DNA from: Siphonodentalium dalli | Taxonomy: Eukaryota > Mollusca > Scaphopoda > Gadilida > Siphonodentaliidae | NCBI GenBank assembly: GCA_032622095.1 | Contig: CP136066.1 | Location: 94,759,319-94,823,318 of the forward strand | Reading direction: 5' to 3' | DNA: 64,000 nt | Shown here: positions 22,830 through 33,300 of the stretch, in pieces | How positions within the stretch are numbered: the first letter of the stretch is position 1 | How the letters are laid out: every line of letters starts with the position of its first letter | Notes under the pieces: generated by a model | Databases searched by the model: none | What the model was told of the DNA's origin: nothing | Seen by the model: only the letters and a program-made list of their open reading frames with translations | Made by a program: the position numbers and the translations under genes

Positions 22830-23175
22830 GATATCGCGGGATGTTGAATCGGAACTCAAAACTGGACAGCTGGAGGCGTTGCATGTCGTGGTGTTCCAGG
22901 GAGAAGACGAGAAGCTACAAGGGCTTTACTTAGCTGGGGATACGGTGTGGTGTTGTATTAAAACTGCGGGCAGGACAATGGTGGCAATTATGTCGCTGCT
23001 TGCATCATATTACATCTTCAACTTGGACTACCCCAAGCAATACAGTATGGTGATGGCTCTGCTGCAAAAATACATGATGGAGGAGCCGTATCAACGGGAC
23101 ACCTCCAAAGGTTTTAAAGCATTTGTAAAAAAAATCAGCTATGCCATGTCTTTGCTGCCAGAGCCACCAGAGTAA
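22830..23175 (+). CDS. SAMD3-like uncharacterised protein, terminal coding exon
   Basis: The acceptor ATTAAAACTTTTCAG at 22815-22829 is followed by 114 open codons to TAA at 23173-23175. The reading frame needs two bases from the previous exon. The product has DVESELKTGQLEALHVVVF, then EDEKLQGLYLAGDTVWCC, then the block ASYYIFNLDYPKQYSMVMAL and LLQKYMMEEP. A 'fasYYvFNl.YP......fLqk' block near the C-terminus is the most recognisable feature of the SAMD3-like uncharacterised family, and it is intact here. Biochemical role unknown. The frame stays open upstream of the acceptor into the adjacent element (to 22624), but that part encodes iteron sequence and is not exon. AATAAA at 24036-24041 could serve as a distant poly(A) signal. 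Confidence 0.72.
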
Positions 23176-23400
23176 CTCACTTATTTACATAGCCCGAGTA
23201 TGCTATGGCCATCCGTCATATTCTACTCGGTGAGGACCAGAGGATAATGCCCACAACATACCTCACCCATGTATAAAATGACGGAGGGCCAGAACAGACT
23301 TGAGCTATATTATTCACACTTCAATTCTAATGCATTTTTATAAGTTTCCGACAGATTATCGCAAATTCGGCAATCTGGTTGCACTCGACTGGTCGAGAGC

Positions 23401-23630
23401 TTAACCCATTTATAACTGAATGGATTCTTCCACCCAGTGCTATGCCTTTGTATCGGACCAGTCTATTCTTGAAGAAAAGGGGTGTAAGGATAGACAATCC
23501 GACAAAAGACGAGAAAAAAAGCTAAATTTCAGGAAAATGTTCATATAATAAGTTCACCAAACGACGTTTGCTGAACTTATTATATGAACATTTTCTATGG
23601 ACCAATGCTGCTCCCGTTATCAATGGGTTA
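23401..23630. mobile_element. Palindromic-core MITE (TTAACCCATT ends), copy 1
   Basis: Ends TTAACCCATTTATAAC and GTTATCAATGGGTTA form inverted repeats. Between them lie TGGATTCTTCCACCCAGTGC, a TTACACC-like block in the other sense, and a core hairpin: TGTTCATATAATAAGTTCA paired with TGAACTTATTATATGAACA around CCAAACGACGTTTGC. 230 bp, no coding capacity. Confidence 0.8.
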
Positions 23631-23838
23631 TAGAGTTTGTCGGCATATATTCATTCAATAACTGTCAAACGTTCAAGTTCCGACAGGCACATCACTGAAC
23701 ATGTGGAATGTATAGATTCATGCGCGCTGATTTACCTGGTAACCGATGTAAACAAATCGAGTTTGCGATGGCAGCTTTTCGAAATTAGAATTTTCGCAAA
23801 TGATCGCATCATTATCAATAGGCAATGTATTTCTCAAT

Positions 23839-24014
23839 TAACCATAGGTCGTTTGCTGAACTTATTATATGAACATTTTCCTGAAAATTTAGCTTTTTTT
23901 CTCGTCTTTTATCAGATTTTTCTAACCTTACACCCCTTTTATTCAATAATAGACTGGTCCAAAACAAAGACAAAGCACTGGGTGGACGAATCCATTCCGT
24001 TATCAATGGGTTAA
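23839..24014. mobile_element. Palindromic-core MITE, half copy
   Basis: It begins within the core (AACCATAGGTCGTTTGCTG) and continues through ACTTATTATATGAACATTTT, TTACACCCCTTTTATTC and the GCACTGGGTGGACGAATCC block to AATGGGTTAA. The other half is missing. It explains the 125-codon frame in this stretch. Confidence 0.75.
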
Positions 24015-24590
24015 ATGAGTCGCTTTTTACAGTGAAATAAAAAAAAGTTCAGCCCCATGAATCTGAAGAGTTTTATCAATGAGAACTTGTGCGACGTTTT
24101 ATTAATAGCATAACTGCTGGACATACACATGCAGAATCTGGATGGAAATACTTTTAAGATTGGAAAATGCCAAGCCGAATACGGAGTAGCAGCCGAAATA
24201 GAATTTAAACAGCATGTTCACCGTGATTTGAATTTAGGTTACTCTGGTCGGCAACATCTGATAAACCAGAGTTAAAGTTTGTTATTAAACATACCCACCC
24301 CATTGTATTTAACCCACCATTAGTCCTTTGATATTATCCATATATTTGCAGGCACTCAGTGTCACAAGCAAAGATTGCGTAAATTCCTAAAATTTTGGCC
24401 TTCAATTTTGATAGATTTTCACAATCGTCGGGCACTATATTTTATAACGCAAAGCGGTTGTAACGTGGCTATTTATAATGTAATTATGGCGGCCCATCTC
24501 AGTCTGGATTTCGGGCTGATTTGTTGTTTTTTCGGTGAATAAATACCATTTTGTTTGAAGAGAATTAGAATGGCGATAACAGTGTTGTGT
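24015..24590. other. No gene seen (24.0-24.6 kb)
   Basis: AT-rich DNA with short chance frames only; no repeat recognised. Confidence 0.45.
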
Positions 24591-24591
24591 T

Positions 24592-24695
24592 TGATTATTT
24601 GGGAAAGGTTGTAACATGAATATATTGTGGCAAATACCTAAATTTGCCACACTATATTCATGCTACAACCTTTCCCAAATCATCAAACACAACAC
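24592..24695. repeat. 104-bp hairpin
   Basis: The arms run GTGTTGTGTTTGAT, TTTGGGAAAGGTTGTA, CATGAATATA and their complement TATATTCATG, TACAACCTTTCCCAAA, ATCAAACACAACAC, with about 6 bases at the turn. Very few mismatches are present, suggesting recent origin. Confidence 0.85.
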
Positions 24696-24699
24696 CCTT

Positions 24700-25856
24700 A
24701 TTCCCTAATAATAATTTATAGCACACATCAGTCCTTCCCATGAGGAAAACACAGCGAGAGCATTTATTTGCTCCCGTAATGCAGAAGACGGGTGTAATAT
24801 GGCACCCATACTATAATTGAAAGTTGGGTTTTTGCTCAAACAAAAAGTCATTGTGGAATAGATCTACCGGTATGTAGAGTTACACCTTAATATGCCACAG
24901 TTGAACTGAGATGGTAAAGGATCTAAATAAACCTTAAAATAATTCAATATTGAACCAACAATTATAGTCTCCATTAGTATTTTGCAAAGAGGGACGGGTG
25001 CGAATTTCAGCACCCGTGAATTGAAAATTACGAGTGCATACGGGTGCGAGAGCAATCACTCCCGTCTCCTGGGAAGGACTGACACATTTTCCTAGCCCAC
25101 GGTTCCTCAATCTCCAACAAGTTTGGGTCATATGCGATTGTCAGACGGCTCAAGACCAAACAACTGATACCTTTGAAAAAATTGGTATACATGTATCCTG
25201 ATTCCTGAACAAGATGATGTATCACACACAAGTATTAAAAGAAAAATAGATACCCAGCATGCAGGTTAAAATAACAACCCCGCGATTTGTTCACATTAGA
25301 ATGTAAACAAATGTATTTTTGTCTATTGTGTCAAAAATGCTTATTCGTCATCACGTTCAGTTATACCATTGTGTAGGTAAATGCATTGGCTATCAAATTC
25401 GTGCTTGCATTCTCTCCAAATCGTTAAATGTTTTTTGCAAAACATGCCGATAAGAGAGCATAAACAACAAATATTCGCTTACGAAATCCCACCATAGGCT
25501 CCAACTGAAAAACTGTAGCAACTTCATGAACCTGTAACTACCATATGCCGAATCAAGTTGCTCATAAAGCACAGAAAATCAAACTTTCTTGCGAGAATCA
25601 TCATGAGAATCTATTCTACTTGGGAAGCGAGTGAAATAACCAGTGTGCAATTGTTAACTTTAAACAGAAATTTTTGCATTTCACTTTGTCTTTGAGCTCT
25701 TGAAAACTTGCATTGTGAATATAGTTGGATGTAATTCTTGTATAAAACAGAAGAAGTTTGGTTTGAATTTGATAAGAAATAACTTTGCGTCGTGATTGAG
25801 ATGCATCCAAACTTAATGTTTTAAGTGTAATATTTAGAGGTTGATACTTTGTTTGA
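24700..25856. other. No gene seen (24.7-25.86 kb)
   Basis: Frames of 63-99 codons occur on the minus strand but show no recognisable protein pattern and no splice context. A loosely mirrored CACCCGTGAATTGAAAATTA / GCACCCGT pair lies near 25000-25045. Confidence 0.4.
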
Positions 25857-26105
25857 TTAACCCATTGGTAACGGGAGCAGCATTCATGCAGCATTGATCC
25901 ATAGAAAATGTTCATATAATAAGTTCAGCTAACGACCATAGGTCATTTGCTGAACTTATTATATGAACATTTTCCTGAAATTTAGCTTTTTTCTTATATT
26001 TCGTTTGATTTTCTAACCTTACACCCCTTTTCTTCAATAATAGACCGTTCCAATACAAAGGCATAGCATTGGGTGGAACATTCCATTCAGTTATAAATGG
26101 GTTAA
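25857..26105. mobile_element. Palindromic-core MITE, copy 2 (inverted)
   Basis: Full 249-bp copy opposite in orientation to 23401-23630. It reads TTAACCCATTGGTAACGGG, the hairpin core (TGTTCATATAATAAGTTCAG ... GCTGAACTTATTATATGAAC), TTACACCCCTTTTCTTC, GGGTGGAACATTCCATTCAG, and TATAAATGGGTTAA. The frame running through it is non-coding. Confidence 0.82.
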
Positions 26106-26107
26106 TG

Positions 26108-26202
26108 TCGGCCGAGATATCTGCCCGATGTAGCTTCATATCAGCCGGAGGCCACAGGCCAAAGGCTGATGTGATGTGACCGAGGGCTGATATCTCGGCC
26201 AA
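26108..26202. repeat. GGCCGAGATATC inverted repeat
   Basis: GTCGGCCGAGATATC pairs with GATATCTCGGCCAAT; an inner ATCAGCC/GGCTGAT pair flanks GGAGGCCACAGGCC. It begins three bases after the end of the preceding MITE. Confidence 0.75.
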
Positions 26203-27302
26203 TATGAATCAAGCCAAGTATTAACCTTCTTATTCATAAGATTGTATATGCATGCACTTTATAGTGGAAACAAATTTTCGAATGTATCACAACATTATAT
26301 GAATGTTTTGTATGCATTATTTTCAACATCGATAACTATAACATGTAAATATTATTATTGTGTTTCTCATATTTTCAAGGGGTACAACCCTGTTGTTCAC
26401 TTATATGAATTACAATATTTAGTAAATGTACATCTAATGCACACTTCTGAAATGTTTAATTTTTCAGGTGTAAACTAGCGATTCTGTACACAAGTACATA
26501 AATGCATTACCGGTATACCCTGTATTCTTTTTGCAATGAAAACAAACCCTTTTTCCGGTTAAGCCAATATATATATATATTTTTAAAGACCTGTATAGCA
26601 GTAAATCTGATTCCTGAGAAATCTGGTTCCACCCAAAGTGTTTGTTGCATATCACGTCGGCTCCGTCACCAAGCATGATAATGTTTTCTTATGTTAGGAA
26701 GGCAAGGTTCTAAGATTACATTTATAGACCAAAACAATTAACCTTTTACAGATGGTTCACTCTCCAATGTTCATTGCAAAGCAAGGAATGGGTGTGTCGT
26801 AACAGAAATCGAGAAAATGTTAGCTATGCCAGGTTTATATAGAGTAAACTTCACCGATATTGGGTAAAGAAATCTATAAGACATCTACCTTTTAAAACAT
26901 ATTTTCCAAGCATATAATACATGTATAATACCAAAACAATATCTTGACAGGCCATGTATACTTCACCCATAGGGCTACCTTTCCTAAAATATATAATTAA
27001 TATTGGGTGGATCCTGATTTGCCACTGGAACCCGATTTACTGCTACAGCCATTAGAAATTAATTGTATATGATTTATTGTATAAATGCACGTTTGTCACA
27101 TATGATCGGAAAAGGTACATTACACTAAATTTCTGAGCCAAAGTCTTATAATATGCTTTTGATTCGTGCATGGGCAGCGAAAAATTTATATTGTTGCTTT
27201 GTCTGGAAATCTGTTTATTCATTGTCAGTATGTTGCAAGTTGGCATTATAGAATGAAAAGTACTATTCTATGCTGAGTACTTTTCAAGAGTAGTCACCCG
27301 AT
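26203..27302. other. No gene seen (26.2-27.3 kb)
   Basis: AT-rich sequence, short frames only, (TA)n around 26567-26580. No exon or transposon end recognised. Confidence 0.4.
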
Positions 27303-27535
27303 TCTATAGATTCAGTTGTAGCAATGTTCATATTAATATAGGCTGTTTGTTGAACTTATGACCTGAACATTACTACAAATGAATGATTTGGAATCTATGG
27401 GGAGTGGAGAGATTTTTTCTCAGGTTGTCATCTGCTTATTATGCAGTAAGAACATCCCAACATATTGATAATATAACATTCCAATACATGTAGCTTTTGC
27501 ATTGAATGGCAGATTCCATTCAGTACAGAAAGGGT
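27303..27535. mobile_element. Degenerate relative of the palindromic-core MITE
   Basis: ATGTTCATATTAATATAGGC and CTGTTTGTTGAACTTATGAC, followed by CTGAACATTACTAC, form a decayed version of the same core. GATTCCATTCAGTACAGAAAGGGTTTA at the right resembles the end blocks. Homology is weak and patchy. Confidence 0.45.
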
Positions 27536-27992
27536 TTATAATTTTCTATAGACAGACGTTCGGCTCAAAACGAAAATTATTCAGATATTTGCCAAAAACA
27601 CCAAATGCAATGAACACTCAATCCGTTTACTCTATACTTACTGCTACATGCACATGTATATCAATTTGTGTACCCAAACCTGTTTGTGAATGGTGGGTGA
27701 CCCAGGTACACTTTCAGGGATTTTTTTTAATTTTAACTGAAACAAAACCATCCTATATAGAATAAAATTGTTGACTAGTATGATAAATAAGTGCACATAT
27801 ATATATAGTATTCTCTCCATGTACTGACGTCCAATATGTAACTAATTTTGTTAATGTACTTGAACTGTTATTCGTGTTATTCGTGTTATGGGTGTAAATA
27901 TATATTTTATGTTACCTTCATGTTTCAATATATAATGAGAATAAATGATCTATTGAGTAATCTTCATGGTTGATTTGTCCGAATATAGCCAA

Positions 27993-28346
27993 AGTCAGAA
28001 CACGTGTTCCAGAAATTGGTTTCAGAACACGTTGAGAACGCATTAATGTGTTCTCAATCTGTTACACGAGTCCGATGAGTCCGATGTGTTCTCAGTAGAA
28101 CATGTCATGTGTTCTAGATAGAACATGTATGCGTTCTATTCCAGAACATGTGTTCTGGACTAGAACACGTGTTCTCAATGTGTTCTAAATCATAGAACAC
28201 ATTGAGAACACATGTTCTAGTCCAGAACACGTGTTCTCAATGTGTTCTAAATGATAGAACACATTGAGAACGCGTGTTCTGGACTAGAACACGTGTTCTC
28301 AACATGTTCTCAATCTGTTACAATTATGTGTTCTAATAATGTGTTC
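27993..28346. repeat. Cluster of GAACAC...GTGTTC palindromes (copy 2)
   Basis: Over 350 bp there are about twenty GAACAY / RTGTTC boxes. A nested larger inverted/direct repeat is AGAACACGTGTTCTCAATGTGTTCTAAAT, then AGAACACATTGAGAAC, then a second near-copy about 60 bp later. The right edge GGCGTTTTTACAGTG resembles the complement of the left edge of copy 1 at 7686. Confidence 0.75.
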
Positions 28347-29940
28347 TGGCGTTTTTACAGTGCGCAAGCTCTGGTTATTCTACGCGCAGTTCATTGATGG
28401 CGACGAGCATCTCATAACAAGCTCGAAGTGTGCTATAAACGTGCCCAAAATACAAGCGAAATTCAATTTTTGAACACTTGTTCCAAACATATCGCGAACG
28501 TTTCAAGGCAGTCGGAGAACTTGGATGTCGAACTTCGCCCACAATTAAACTTGCATGCATTGCATATGCGGAACTTTGTTAAAGTTTCATAATATTTGGG
28601 ACAAGCCCGCATTTCGCGTCAGAATTTTCAAAAATACACGTTTGTCAAAGAAATATATAACAGTTATTTCATCAAAGATTGCTTCATTCATTGTGCCTAT
28701 CATCGGTGTTAACATAAAACAAGACAGCTTTCTCGAAAACTAATTATTTATGAAGAAAAAAAAACTTACGCTAACCAGAAGCAATGGTGAAAGCTGCCCC
28801 CCCCCCCCCCCCCCCCCCCCCCCGTGAGCCGCTATACACAGGGCCACGAAAACGCATAGGTCCGGGTGCAAGGAGTGAATTATAAATGTATAATATTTTC
28901 CAACTATATGTGACTAATTCTTTGTAAAATAATTAATGGGCGATCTGATGCATTTTTTACTTGATGATGTTTGGTGGTTACAAACAACTAAATCAATAGA
29001 GGTATGCTTCCTGAAAAATTGTGTAGGGAAACTAGAATCAGATATATAAAAAAAGCATCCATGGCAGCTGATTGGTGCATTATGTTGACAATATAAATAA
29101 ATAATAGAATTTAAGTTGCTGTACAAAAAAATGCATGATGTTTGGGATCTTGCTGAATGTTGTTACCATTTGACAACAAGAACAACTTTGTGATAGGATG
29201 TTTTTTATATCTGTGAATTTACTGTGAACCTTCTGTAGTCAGGGAACCGGTAAAATTTGAATGGGAAAAAATATATATTCCATTTGCACCCTCTTGGAAA
29301 TATCCAACCTGACACACCCTAAGATTGGAGAATTTCCAACAACTACTGGTTGAAAAATCAAAAAATGAGAACAATTCCAACCTATATATAGTGTCAAATT
29401 AATCAATGTCCAACTAATGTTGTGTTAGGGATGAAATTTCCAACTTTTGGAAATGTACCTAAGTTCGAGGGGGAGACACCCCAACCAACCCCTATAACCA
29501 CGTCCCTGTACAACTGACAAGTTTCGTGTGTTCTCCACAACGTCTTCGGAATTAGATTTAGGAGATCTAGAGCTGTTAGAAACACACATTAACTTGAAAA
29601 CAGATGCGATTAAGTCGGATTGCAGCTTATTAGGTGACATGTATATACACAAAGAAGAAAAGCATACTTTCACAACAAACATGAACATTATAAATATAAG
29701 ATACAAATGATACTTGTGTCAAATACATGACCCATGTTTAACGCTGGGAGAACATTAAACATAGAACGGGCGATCACGTGGATTTCAAAATCTGACCTGG
29801 AATCCGTGTAATCCCGATTTAGCCCCGCCCCGTAATCGGATTCTGAATCCAGATTCTCCCACGAAATAACGACTATGTGTGCCCCTTCTTGATGATTGAA
29901 CGACTGCCAGTGCGAGGCTTCAACGCAAGTCGTAGAATAG
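28347..29940. other. No gene seen (28.35-29.94 kb); poly-C tract
   Basis: A 26-27-base C run lies at about 28797-28823. A 29290-29480 stretch repeats TTTCCAAC/GTTGGAAA motifs, also seen near 3700 and 5910, in mixed orientation (probable old repeat). The frames at 29403-29710 overlap on both strands and are not convincing. Confidence 0.45.
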
Positions 29941-29945
29941 TGCCC

Positions 29946-30060
29946 ATATTACGAACAAGAAAACCATAGTCAGAAATGGTAACGCCACCAAGATCGTATT
30001 ATTAGCCATAAATATAAATAATAATACAATTATTCTATAAACTAGCTTTCAAATTTTATG
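29946..30060. mobile_element. Terminal fragment of repeat E
   Basis: ACAAGAAAACCATAGTCAGA followed by AATGGTAACGCC and ATAAATATAAATAATA matches the end of the repeat at 43862 and the reverse complement of 38330-38418. The remainder is not recognisable. Confidence 0.55.
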
Positions 30061-30184
30061 CGGGAAATTTGCGTACTTCCATATTTCAAGTTTTCCCGTT
30101 TCTCGTGGCATACATTACTTTCATCAAACTGTCTTCTTTATTACACAAGCTGATAGGCCCGTCTTCACCCGGGCTGTTTCACAT

Positions 30185-30715
30185 CTGCTTTCCGGTGAAA
30201 GGTGCGATTTGACCTTCAATTGACTATTTCGAAAGTCAAGGTCAGGTCAGGGTCATGATTTGTCCAGTCCAAAACACCCCCACCCGTAGAAAACTACCCA
30301 TAGGTATCAAATTTCGTCGAAATCCGTCCGTTTTACCCAACTTGACCTTTAATTAACAATTTTGAAGGTCAAGGTAAGGTCAGAGTCATGATTTGACCCG
30401 TCCAAAACACCCCCCCCCCCCCCCGACAAAAGTACCCATAGGTATCAAATTTCGTCGAAATCTATCCGTTTTATCCGAGTTGGCCATATTGAAGGTCAAG
30501 GTCAGGCCGAGGTCACGATTTGACCCGTTCAAAACTCTCCTCAGACCAAAGTATCCCTAGTATCAAATTTCGCCGAAATTTGTCCGTTTTACCCAAATTG
30601 ACCTTGCATTGACAGTTTTAAAGGTCAAGGTCAGGTCGGGGTCACGATTTGACCCGTTCAAAACACTTCCCGGACACAAATACCCATAGGTATCAAATTA
30701 CGTTGAAATCTATGG
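30185..30715. repeat. Tandem family with GGTCAAGGTCAGG units, locus 1
   Basis: Four units of roughly 110-165 bp. Each has GACCTT-AATTGACAATTTTG, GGTCAAGGTCAGGTC, CACGATTTGACCCG, CAAAACACYCC (one expanded to a 16-17-base C run near 30410), ACCCATAGGTATCAAATT and CGTCGAAATC. The same units recur at 35070-35400. Confidence 0.85.
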
Positions 30716-31124
30716 AAAGCCGAGGAGGACATGTTGGTTGCTAATTGCTAGATATACGACGCGGTATTTTGAAGGTGTTTCAAACTAGGAGATAGAAGTA
30801 TTCTGCCTTTCAAATGGTGATGAATTATAGTAGTTTATTCAAATTTTATGGCATAAATTGTTATTAAAACCGTATATACTATAAAAAATTAATGACTCGA
30901 AAATTAAGTGGGCCTTTAAACAAAGTCACAATTGCATTTAGGCTCATCTCATACTCGTCCATTCAGCGATATTCTACTGCGCAGTTTGTTATAGCCTCCA
31001 GTATTTATTGAGCGTTATACCCCCAACTGTTATAATTCGCCTTTAGCAGGCGTACTCTTGCCTCAGATTATTGAGATATTAGGTCACACATAATCACATT
31101 AAATCGCATCGTAACATAGCAATT

Positions 31125-31935
31125 GTGTGGGCTCCTTGGCGTGAATATGTAATGAGAAATAAGGTCATACGTAATGACATTAAACTCAAGAAAACCCTCG
31201 AAAACAAAACAAAATCACATTTAATGTTTTACGTTATTTCCTTCATAAAAAGAATCTTCGTGATAATGAACCCTCTCGTTACTTTAGAATATAGAATTAA
31301 CCTTAAAATAAAAAAAATCTTTGGAACACAGAACCTTCGGAATAACGAACCTTCGGATTGGTGAACCTTCGGAATAGCGAACATTCAGAGAAATTTCGGA
31401 ATAGTGGACCTTCGGGATAGTGAACCTTCGGAATAGAGCCATGCCCCCCAATATTCATATTATATGCCCAGAGTTCAAAGGTATGGACCCATAAAATTCT
31501 AAACTTGGCCCTTAAAATAATGAACTCCAAATTGGAGCACACACAGAACACCACTTAAGTCAACTGAACCTATGTCATGTCCCAATGCGGGAGGGTCCAT
31601 ATATACCACAACATTCATAGTATATGCCAAGAATTCAAAGGTATGGGCCCACGTAATGACATAAAATCTCAAGAAAACCAGCGAAAACAAAACAAAATCA
31701 CATTTAATGTTCTAAGTTAAGTTATTTCCTCCTGTATCTGTATCGGTGTGCGCGCATGATCAGTTCGGATGTGAGCGCACACTCCATATAAAGAATCTTT
31801 GTGAAAATGAACCCTCTCAAATTAGTCTCAATACTTTAAAATATAGAATTAACCTAAAAATAACAAAAACCTTCGGAATAGAGAACCTTCGGAATAGCGG
31901 ACCTTCGGGATAGCAAACCTTCATAATAGAAGCAT
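31125..31935. repeat. Direct duplication plus CCTTCGGAATA minisatellite
   Basis: CGAAAACAAAACAAAATCACATTTAATGTT at 31200 recurs at 31683, and AATATAGAATTAACCT...AAAAAT at 31288 recurs at 31840. In each copy a 16-19-bp minisatellite, CCTTCGGAATAGCGAA, follows: six or seven units at 31333-31435, three or four at 31868-31922. A GGTATGGRCCCA block near 31482 and 31640 is also duplicated. The offset is about 485-550 bp. Confidence 0.82.
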
Positions 31936-32299
31936 GTCCCCACAATTACACCGGTGACGTAAACACATGTGCCAATCTTAGTTGTACTCTCGTAATTATC
32001 GGTACGATGAAACGGTGACGGAATCTGACGAGGTTTGCCGAATGTACAATCACCCAGTGAATTATCGATCGCCCATGCGATACAAAAAAACCAAAAGCAA
32101 TAAACACCACACTACGGTGGCGTAATAATCAGTTGTCTTTTAGAAGTCTGCTATCAGTGAAAACTGTAATGATGAGAAATTTAAACGTCGCTTGTCAGTG
32201 TCACAATGAACGTCACGAGCGCTTTGCATGATCGCCCACACAGTCGCCGAGTCACAATTAATGTGTATTTCGAAAAGTCAAAATACTTGGTTGGCGGCA
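31936..32299. other. No gene seen (31.94-32.3 kb)
   Basis: CpG-containing but without recognisable exon or repeat. Confidence 0.35.
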
Positions 32300-32592
32300 G
32301 TCATTTCGGCCAATTTGGCCGGTTACTTCATGTGAGTTTTTCATCTGACGTGTGTGTCGGAATAATGATGTGGAGGATTTATGTAAATGTTAGCCCAAAC
32401 TACATTTCCAAGTAACGATGGTTTTGTTGTTTATTTTGAGGAATAATACCGCGTCAGATGAATTCAGCCCAAATATGTTAACAGTTGTCGTGTAAAACAT
32501 TCGGCAGTAAGTTAGCGTTATTTAGTATTTGTGGATGTCCTTTAACATGGGGAAAATAGACTACTGCGCTTGAACGAGCATGTGAATTGTCG
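32300..32592 (+). repeat. Dispersed repeat, left member of an inverted pair
   Basis: GACGTGTGTGTCGG, AACTACATTTCCAAGTAACG, ACAGTTGTCGTGTAAAACAT and the ATTTGTGGATGTC block all recur reverse-complemented at 45766-46047. A short partial third copy (CGAGTCATAATTAATGTGCA) is near 35805. Confidence 0.85.
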
Positions 32593-33000
32593 TTTTTAAT
32601 GTATAGCAACTTTATAATCAATAACGGAGGCATTCTCTGTCAAATAAGGTCGCTCTATTTACGAAACCAATTGGGGAACTTTGTAAATTAAATTACGCGT
32701 AAACTTAACCTGCTGCAAATAGAAAAGGTGTCGGAATCGGCGTACTCGCCCCAGGGCTAACTCGCCCAATCGGCGCGTGCCAACTCGGAATAAAAGGCCA
32801 ACTCGGAATAAAAGATGCATACGGGGTGTTATATGGCGTTTGGTCCGTTGTTTCTCAATGAATATTATTGAAATTTGGTGTATATGTCCGGGCTGGGACA
32901 TGGAATACAACAACGTTTGAATTGTTTTTAAATTTACAAATTTGTTGATTTTATTCATTTTGTTTTCGTTCTGAAACACACTATAAAGTGTATATAATAT

Positions 33001-33300
33001 AATAACGAACACGAGACATACATAATTTATGAACTGTTAACAAAAGATATCAAATTCAATACATGACAAAGATGACTCAGTGGAGTTTATAAAGTGAACA
33101 TAAAAACACTGAGGTAAGAATCTTTTTAAGGAATTCAACTTTATTTAATGATAATAAACACATAAATTAAAATAACAAACATGAGACATACATGATTTAT
33201 AAACTGTTAACAAAAGATATCAAACTCAATACATGACAAAGATGACTCAGTGAAGTTTATAAAGTGAACATAAAAATATTAAGGTAAAAATCTTTTTAAG
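33001..33300. repeat. Two-copy tandem duplication, 172-bp offset
   Basis: GAACTGTTAACAAAAGATATCAAA and ACATGACAAAGATGACTCAG through TAAGAATCTTTTTAAG occur at 33029 and again at 33201 with few changes. Confidence 0.88.

Noticed and set aside
28065-28095. GAGTCCGATGAGTCCGATG, reminiscent of a hammerhead ribozyme core
   Set aside because: The catalytic order CTGATGA ... GAAA with three stems is not present; no GAAAC box follows at a workable distance.
32659-33012. 117-codon minus-strand frame
   Set aside because: Low-complexity composition with a repeated LLFRVG segment from a tandem CAACTCGGAATAAAAG; overlaps repeats; no recognisable domain.
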